Assembly: GCA_963170055.1 (NCBI GenBank)
Contig: CAUJGJ010000012.1
Location: forward strand, 235,839-299,838
Source of the DNA: Halisarca cf. caerulea
Lineage: Eukaryota > Porifera > Demospongiae > Chondrillida > Halisarcidae
Reading direction: 5' to 3'
Length of the DNA stretch: 64,000 bases
The notes below the pieces were generated by a model. The model had not been told where the DNA came from. It saw only the letters and a list, made by a program, of their open reading frames with translations, and made no database searches. The position numbers were made by a program, and so were the translations under genes. Each line of letters opens with the position of its first letter. Position 1 is the first letter of the stretch. Positions 45,801-55,200 of the stretch are shown here, one piece after another.

Positions 45801-48800
45801 TTGCACTTTTTAATTATTGTGCGCTTGGGATTTTATGCTATAACATCTTTTTTTTCTAAAGCATACGTACGTACACAGCTTCTGTAATGTCCTTTATTAT
45901 CATGTCAAGTTTTGTTTCCTCACAGTTGGTATTTATGTATGTAGATGTATTTGTACATGTGTTTATACAGTATGAGATGAGTCTGCAGTAATATTTATGG
46001 ATTCCGTGTACTTTTGTTATGTATATTCTCTGTGAATGTGCACAGGTACCTGTGGTGTATGCATCCTAGCTTACCATTGCTGATGTTGTTTCACATTGTG
46101 TAACTTATACATGTAATGTGGACAGTTGTCAACCTCATTCATTTTTACCTGGTGATATGCAGCTACTGAAGGGGGGGTGTCTTCAACTGAGATTTCAACA
46201 TCCAATATTACACAAACTTCAGTGGTGCAAGAATCATCAAGTATTGTTGAAAGTGTGAGACCATCAAGTAGCAGTTTTTCAGTAGGATCAGTGTCTACTG
46301 AGACGACCAGTGTTGATAGAGTGCAGTCATCATCCATGGAATTTCTCTCTTCTTCGATGATGCCTAGCTCACTTTCATCGACTTCGATGATGCCTAGCCC
46401 ATCTCCAGCAGGTAAGGCTCATGAGGTACAGTGCAACAAATCCCTCTATTTCAGACACCTTGGGACCAGGAGGGACTATCCTGATTATGAAGGTGTCTTT
46501 ATTTTGGGAGTTGAAGTTGTGCATGGCAAAGCATGGACAATCATCTGCATTGTTCCAGTATCATGTGTCCATAGTAGAAGGGTGTCTTCAATTCAGAGGT
46601 CTGCATAGGAGTTCCACTGTATTGTTTTAGTTATTTTTCCTATAAATTTTAATGTACAATAAATGGTTAATTTTGCAGGCTAAATCTAAATAGTACTGCG
46701 GATATTGGGAGCCTAGTAAAACTACTAAGTTAGCTCTGTGAGTGATTATATTTAGTGGATCAGTGACCGCATGTACAGATACATCTAGATTGGTTGATGA
46801 AATGAGGATCTAGCTGGCCAACATAGCTGGCTATCACTTTGCACTACGTATAGATCCACATGTACTGTACCTGTGGCTGCATGCAAGCCTGCATGCATGC
46901 ATGATCTAATTTGAGCACTTCAGAGTACAATGTACGTACGTATGTTATGCTGCTGCTTCACATTTTTTAGTTTGTGAATGCACAGTAGCTGTGCTTACGT
47001 TGTTTTATTTATTATATCTGATGTAGGGTGCGACCCAGCATGTGTGATGGGAACCTGTACAGATGAATTAGTATGTGACTGTTTAGAGGGGTGGACAGGA
47101 GAAGACTGTGGTACTGTCTGTAAGTTGTGCACAATGTGTGAACATGTATGCCAGTCATGTGTTATACTAAATTTTGTGTTCTTTTTCAATCTACTAGTGT
47201 TGGCACCTGCAATCATTACCACTGAGTCTATGGTCAGAGGTTTCAGTGTTGGATGGAACTTTACAGATAATTGTTCTTCAGTGTCATTTGAGTTGCGTGT
47301 TTCCATACCTGTAACTGAGACTACTCCCTTTGCACTGGTGTCTTCATTGCAGACCACTAGGAGTTCAGCTGTTGTGCGAGATTTGGAATCCGATACTGAG
47401 TACTGTGTTGAAGTAAAAGGGCATTGTGGCAGAGATTCTAGTACGTTCTCAAATCCTTCATGCATAAGAACAGCTCCACAACCTTCTCTTAATGAAAGCT
47501 ACATTGTTGTTGAACAACTGGTGGCTGGTACTGGCGAACCCACTCTGACAAATGGTATCACAGTTGCTATCAATGATGTTCTCAAAGATCAAAGCAGTTA
47601 TTTTGGACACATTTATGGATACTACCTTTCTTTTGCTGTCAGTATCCTCAACTCTAGACGACTTCTTCCTTTTGGGACTGTTTATGGTGATGAGGAATAT
47701 TCTTTTACTTATGATAGGTACTATTACTATGACAGATACTATGGGGTACGGTACACACTTAGAGATGAGCTTCCTTTTTTTGGATCAGAACACCGCATCC
47801 TCTATCTTAACTTCTACGGTTTTGTGTCCGTTGGACGGGCATACAGCAACCCTTGGAGGCGTGTGCCATTTCCCCTAACTGGAGGCGTGCCTATGGTGGC
47901 AGCTATGTGGTGGTGGTACCATTCCACAATCTATGTACATGAATACAGGGTTGATAGTGGACAAGAATATGATGAAGCTATAATTACTCTTGTTCGAAAC
48001 AGGCTGCAGCGATACCATGGTGTCAGCTTGGACTTCTCTCCCGAAACAGTGGTGTCGGTCACATGGAGCTTGGTGAGTAAGGGCATTGTTCTTTCGTGTA
48101 TCTGATCCAAAGGTGGTGCACAGAGCAGAAAATTGGTTTGTGCATACATAGTACACACTATATGTACGTACGTATATGGTAGGCCATTGGACAGGTGGGA
48201 TGGATGGCCAACAGCTTTGCTGCTGTACTCCATGTGATGCTGCTGTGCATCCCCTAGGTTTCATACTAAGTTGTATTTGTGTGGTAATGGATTGCATTGT
48301 TCATGCATAGCATATGTGCTATACCCTATATTATGTTTCATTCATGTTTTTACTGTAGGACTATAGGTATATCGGCTACACTGCACAGATGCTCCTTGTG
48401 TCCGATGGTGTAATGACATACTCAATTCTATGCTACGATGAAGACAACTGGAACTTTCCTTACTGGTACTCCAGGTACTCCTGGTACAGGTATTCTGGCC
48501 CAGTCATTGGGTATTCAGGTGGGGATGGTTTCAACTTCAAAACTCTTGATGTGGAATACTGGAACCTGAATAACATTGCTGGTAATACAGGGGTGGTTGG
48601 AGTATGGGTTTTCCCCATATTTAGTGAAAACAATGAAATAGACTCTCAGTTGAGATGTAAGGCTTGGTATGATAGAGAAAAGCTTCACAGACCAGTTGAT
48701 TTTGTGCGGGAGTCTTCACTCAATGCCTGTCCATGTACCATTCGACAAGCTGAAAGGAACTGGAGAATGGGCTGGGCATGGGGGTTTAGGTATGGAAGTA

Positions 48801-49210
48801 GGGAAAGGTGTACAGTCATGTGGTGGCCTAGGAGAAACAACAGGAGATGGTGGTGGAGCAGACCAATTGGTTCGAAGGAGTGCTGCTATGATGAAAGAGG
48901 AAATCTTCTTGTAGGTCCAAAGCTAGGGGGAACATCTAACCGGTATCATCATTACTATGAAACTACCAAACACATAAATAATGATCTTGCTCCGTATCGT
49001 GACTGCTGTGTCGGAACATCAAAAACAAAATTCTGCAACTACTACTATGAGCTACGTGTTTCTGATGATTGTTCTGAATATGACGAAAGAACAGGTGAGT
49101 GCGGGCAATAAAGTTTTATGTGCCTATTTTAATATTAATGTAAAATATTTGGTTTATACTTGATTGGGTTCAGATTTTCATTTGATTGGGTGCACATTGG
49201 TTTGCATAGC

Positions 49211-49283
<73 letters not shown>

Positions 49284-52200
49284 GCATGCATGCATACATG
49301 CAAGTGCACAGTACGTGTGTATGTACGTGTGGGCATGCATGTGAACGTGTGTTTGTGTGTGTGTGCATGCATTAGTACACGTGTACATACGTATGTGCGT
49401 GTGTGCATGCTTGCATTGTGTGCTGTGTGTGATAAGTAAGGTATCCTTTTATGTGCTGTATGTATGTACATATACTATGGTCATGTCTCACAATGTATGT
49501 GTGGATATATGTATGCACTTTATTGCATATCTAAATGGTGCTGTATAAATATATCTGTGTGTCTATGTTCCATGAGGATATGTATAACTTTACATCCTCT
49601 ATTTTTGGCATTTTTCACAACAGCCCGGTTCTGGGGAGACCCCCATTTCAACACATTTGATGGTCTTGGATATACCTTCAATGGAAAGGGTGAATTCTGG
49701 CTTGTTCGGACAACAGATGACTCTGTTAGTATACAAGTCCGCCTCAGTCCATTTGGCAGTGGAGCAGCTACAGTCATCACTGCTGCAGTTGTGCAGTTCA
49801 ACAGTACTGCCTCTGCCAATGCCTACATTGACAACAATGGCGTGATTGTTGAAATTGGCGGACAAACATTTGCCATTGAAGATGTCCCTAGTGCAACTTA
49901 CGTTGGACAAGATGGGACAGTGTACGAAGTAGACATGATGAGCTCTGATTCCTTTAGTCAGCTAGAAAATGTTTCTTTCATCCTTGATAATGACACCAAT
50001 ACTGCTGGCGGGATATCCATATCACCAACAGATGGCTCCTTGTCTGTTACGGTTAGACTTCAGTCGAGTGATGTCTTGTCCGTGACTACTGACTTGAATG
50101 CTGCAGTGGTTAGAGGCAAAACAAGAGGTTTACTTGGTGTCATTAATGGGAACATATCTGATGATTTTACCCTTCCAAACGGTACCATCACTGATGTGAA
50201 TGCAACGGATCAAAGTGAAGTTTACTACCAATTTGGATTGCTTTGTAAGTTGTGTGTACTACGTACTATGCATCTGACTAAGTTGGAAGTACGTATCTTG
50301 CAGTTGAGCAATAGTTTGGTATATATTATTGTTGTACTGAACATACCAAAATATAATTCTTCAGACGATATTTATAACATTTGTAAATTTCAGTATCATG
50401 GTATTCATAACACACATTCAAGTCCAACTTTATGAGGTTTTTTGACCTCATGCATGCATTACGTGTATTATTCAAATCCTGGCATTGTGTCATTATTGTG
50501 GTAATTGTGAGATTTCTTATGCAACAACAATGCATGGTAAAATCCAACATCATCCAACCCTAGTTGGAATAGTACGGTACAGTTTCAAGCATTAATTTGT
50601 ATATTTGTTGGTTGATTGTATACAGTGGACCCCTCTATTTCAGGCACCATGGGGCTAGAAAGGGCCGTCCTGACTATTGAGGTGTTCTCCTTTCAGGGGC
50701 TTAATATGTACTTTGGCTTATTATAGTGGATTATTACGTTCCAGTGACATGTGTCCACACAAGTTGGGTGTCTGCAATTCAGGGGTCGGGATTGGAGGGG
50801 TTCCACTGCATATGACTACTATATATAGCTGTTGCTGTTTATGCATATCTGTGTATTACATTGCCAATAAAGTAATCCCTTTCTTTATCCGCAGGGAGAG
50901 TAAGTGAGATGGACAGTCTCTTTGTCTACAGAGGAAGTGACTCGTATGCCAGTGTTAATGATGACACTGGATTCACTCCTCAATTTGATTTGGATTTTGA
51001 TAATATTCCCCCAAATATCAGGGTTGCCTGTGCAGGAGATGTTCGTTGCTTGTTTGACTTTCAGGAAACCAACGATACAGACCTAGCTATGTCTACCGCG
51101 CAAGAACAGGATTCCCTTCAAGAAACTCGAACTACTCTTGGTACGTATGTTGTTTGAAAAAGAATGTAGTCACTCTAATCATGACTGTACATTCTAGATT
51201 TTTCAAATGTTGCCGCATTTTGTAGCTCTGATTTATGCATGCAATGACATAAGATGAACTGAGGTATCTAAATATTCTCAGTATGCGTAGTACATACGTA
51301 TGTATGGATTTTTTGCTTGTTCAAAGTGGTTTCCACTCCAATGTACATATACCTAATGTTACTGTACATATTATGATATATGTATAGAATAATGTATTAT
51401 CAAATTGTGTGGATTTTGTTGTATGACTTCAGAGAATACTGCAATAATTCAATCAGATGTACGTACTTGAAGTTGTCCTTGTTTTCTATTGCAGTGGAAC
51501 CTGTTATTCAAGACACTTGAAAACCGGGACACCTGTATAAACTGGACATTAGAATATGATCCCAAATTCTCCTCCATTGACTTGTGTACATTTGATACCT
51601 GCACAATATGGACACCTCTGTGTTCTGGAATTAGGACAGACATTTCTGGTCCCAATAGGTTATTCTCATGCATTGTACCTGTGTATTGTGGACACTGCAA
51701 AGTTATAGCAACTGTGAAGAGACACATATGACATTGTGTTCATTCCCACCTTTTTATGGTTCAGTCAGTTATAATGACTTCAATACCCTCGTTTTGTCTT
51801 TGAAATGCTGTTTGTATGATTTGTTACTGGTACCAAATGCATGTTTTCCTTTAGTACATGTACTCTGTCTTAATGACATATTGTGACAACCCTGGAAATT
51901 AAATCAGGACACCCCCGTAATCAGGACACTTCAGTGGTCCCCAAGGTCTCCGCATTATACAGGTTCCACTGTATATAGTCTCATGCCTAGACTCATCAAT
52001 TGCCCTTCATTGGTAATTGAATCAACCCAAGTACAGTAAAACCTGTCTTAAAGACCACTTGCTCGTAAAGGCCACCTGTCTATAGAGACCATGGTAGGCT
52101 GGTTCATTGTCCACTTCATTGATACTAATGCACCTCTGTACAAGGACCACCTGTTTACAGAGACCACCTTCAATTGGTCCCTTGAGTGGTCATTATAGAT

Positions 52201-55200
52201 AGGTTTTCTGTAATTTATTGTATGTATGTTAAATGGGCCCACATGACATAGCTTGAAGGAAATGCATATACTAACATGAATTTCATGTTAGTAAGCCCTT
52301 CTAGTTCCTTCTGTTAGCAAGTAAGGTAGGTCTTTGTGAATGTCCAATGGATCATGTCAAATTGGTATTAGGGATCGAGTGTACAGTATATAAGTTGCTC
52401 TTTGCTAATTGTAAGTCTTTTCTGTATTGTGTATTCATGCAGTGGCCCCTCCCACTATCAATGGTCCTAGACAGATCAGAGTTGTGGCTGGACAGATGTA
52501 CATGGCTCAATACAACAGCACTGGAAACCTCAGTCTACAGGTACTGCAGATAATGTATGTATTATGCTTTCATCTGTTTTGTTCTGAACTTTGTTTGAGT
52601 AAGTTATAGATATTGTTAGTGTATGCCAAGCATTGTTGTACAGGCTGTAGTGATTATGGATGCAGTATGTGTAAGTGCATGAGTGAATGAGACTGGACAT
52701 TATTTCTTGCATGACCTTTTTCAGTATTGTACACTTTTATTTTTCGGGTGGAGTAGGTGATTCCATTGCATTATGTAGTTGTCAATGCTCAGTCTGCTAG
52801 CTATTCTTGTTTCTCCTTTTAGTCTCCTTCACCTCCAAACCTCTCCCTTGTTGATGGTGTCCTCTCATGGAATACTCCACCTAGTTTGGCTCCAAATGAC
52901 ACAATCCAGATCCTAGCCACTCTATCAGATAGCAACACTACCAATTCCCTAACAGTGTCTGTTGTGCTCTGTGGTTGCGTGAATGGTGGAGAATGTATTG
53001 AAACATCCACACCCAACTTTGGTAGTAGCAGTTACTACCAGGAACAGTGTAGATGCTCTCCAGCTTATGAGGGGATGTTGTGTGAGATTGACATGAATGG
53101 ATGCACTGAAAACCCCTGTCAAGATCCTTCATTCTGTGAGGATGTTCCGGCTCCTGGTGTTGGCTTCAACTGCACAGGATGTCTTGAGGGTTACCAGCTC
53201 AATGGAACCATGTGTGATGGTATGTATGCGTGTAGGTTCTTGTGATCTGTCAGTGTATTTTTTGAAATAGGGAATTAGTAGGAACAGTGAGGTGTGAAGT
53301 ATTTTGAATCTTACCAGGGTAAAAGAAAAAGCAAGGGACTAGATGAATATTTATTGATTATTTAATATAAGTTTGCACAGTATTAAATAGAAGTGCATAG
53401 CCAAAATTTGCATCCAGCTGCCATGTGGGTACATCAATACTGTGTGGAAGTTGCAAATGAATACCTTCCTGGTAATGTAATAACAGCTTAGTTGGCATAT
53501 TGTTACAATAGGTTCCTAAAGCACTTGATCCAGTCTTGGAAGTAATCTCCTACTAGTAGGCAATTCTTGTAAAGATGCGAGAACTCTGATTTGACCATCT
53601 ACAGTATGAGAGATGAGTCTTTGAATAAATTTCTACCTCCTTTTTGCAAAGTACACACCTCAGTACTACTTTTGATGGTTAGTATTAATGCTGTTGAATG
53701 TTTAATGGAAGGTAGGTACAGTAAGGCGTGGTCGATAAGTCAGATTAAACTGCAAATATCTTAGCAAATGAAATACACTAGCTATATGTGTATACAGTAA
53801 TGTTGTACACATGTACACTAGATTCATACATGTATGTAGACTGTATGGTGTTGTATTTTGAAAATCCTGAATGTGTATGGTATTCCTTGTTTCTTCTAGA
53901 CATTGATGAATGTTCACAAGATGAAGTTTGCCAACCTCATTCAACTTGTGAAAACTCCCCCGGATCCTTTGTATGTGTCTGTGAGGAGGGCTACTTACTG
54001 CAGGATCAGGACTGTGTTGGTAAGTGCTTGCTGACAGGCAGTATTTGTTTGGAGTGTGTCATGCGTAGCATTTGCAGCATAAAAGTCCACCATTTGCTCT
54101 TCACTGTAGATGTGGATGAATGTATGGATGGGTCAGCACAGTGTCAGCAGGTTTGTGTCAACAATGAGGGGAGCTATCAGTGTAGCTGTCTCTCGGGCTT
54201 CATTCAAGATCCTGCCTCAGGAGCTTGTTCAGGTTTGCATACTTTGTAATTAAATGTGCATATAAATAAAATAGTCTTTAAAATGTGCATATAAGAAATG
54301 TCTTAGGCTTTGTGTTTGTGCATGAGTTTGATCATATCTGTACATGTGTTTGTATGCACTATGTACATGGCTTTTATTTGATATGTGTATGATTGTGAAA
54401 TCAAACTATATGTACTTGCATCTTTGCAAACATAATATACGTATGTATTTGTCATTTATTTACAGCGAGTGAACCTTGCACTCTTCAATGTGGTGCTGGA
54501 ACTTGTGCAACTGTGGATGGCATATCACAGTGTGTGTGTCCAAGTGGTATGCAGTCCAATGGGAGTACATGTGTTGGTAAGTACATATTCCTGCATGTAC
54601 GTATGTGTAAGTGTTCTTGCTACTATTGGTTTCATGCTTACTTTCTCTGACATACTGATACTAGGCTGTTCGAGGAACACTTTTGGGTTTAACTGCTCAA
54701 TGGTTTGCAATTGCATGAACGGAGGACAGTGCAACTCTACAACAGGATGTGAATGTAGTAGTCGGTGGACTGGAGGAAATTGCACAATAGGTAAGTTTTC
54801 ATAATATACGTATGTACATTAATATTCATTCAACGAATCTCAAGGGACACTGAAAATTCTTCATTATATCAAGAAGTCGGTATAACCAGTTAAACTGTCA
54901 TAGTAGAACTGTCAGTGAATATTAATTGAGGTACATGATTTTTCACTACTTATATGTAGGAATTCACTGTGAGGTTTTGTTTAGAACGAGTTTCTGCTGT
55001 ATATATCTAAAATGGTAAAATTAATATAAAATATTGCTTGTAGCAATATTAGTAGACTGTAGCTTTCATTCTTAGTGAGGGTAAGGGTATTGAAAATTAT
55101 AGAGTATAACTGAACCCTGTTTAGGCAGGAGCCAAAAATATAGGTACAACAAAAATAGGGAATGCAATATACAACATAATAAAGTTTTTTAACAAAACTT

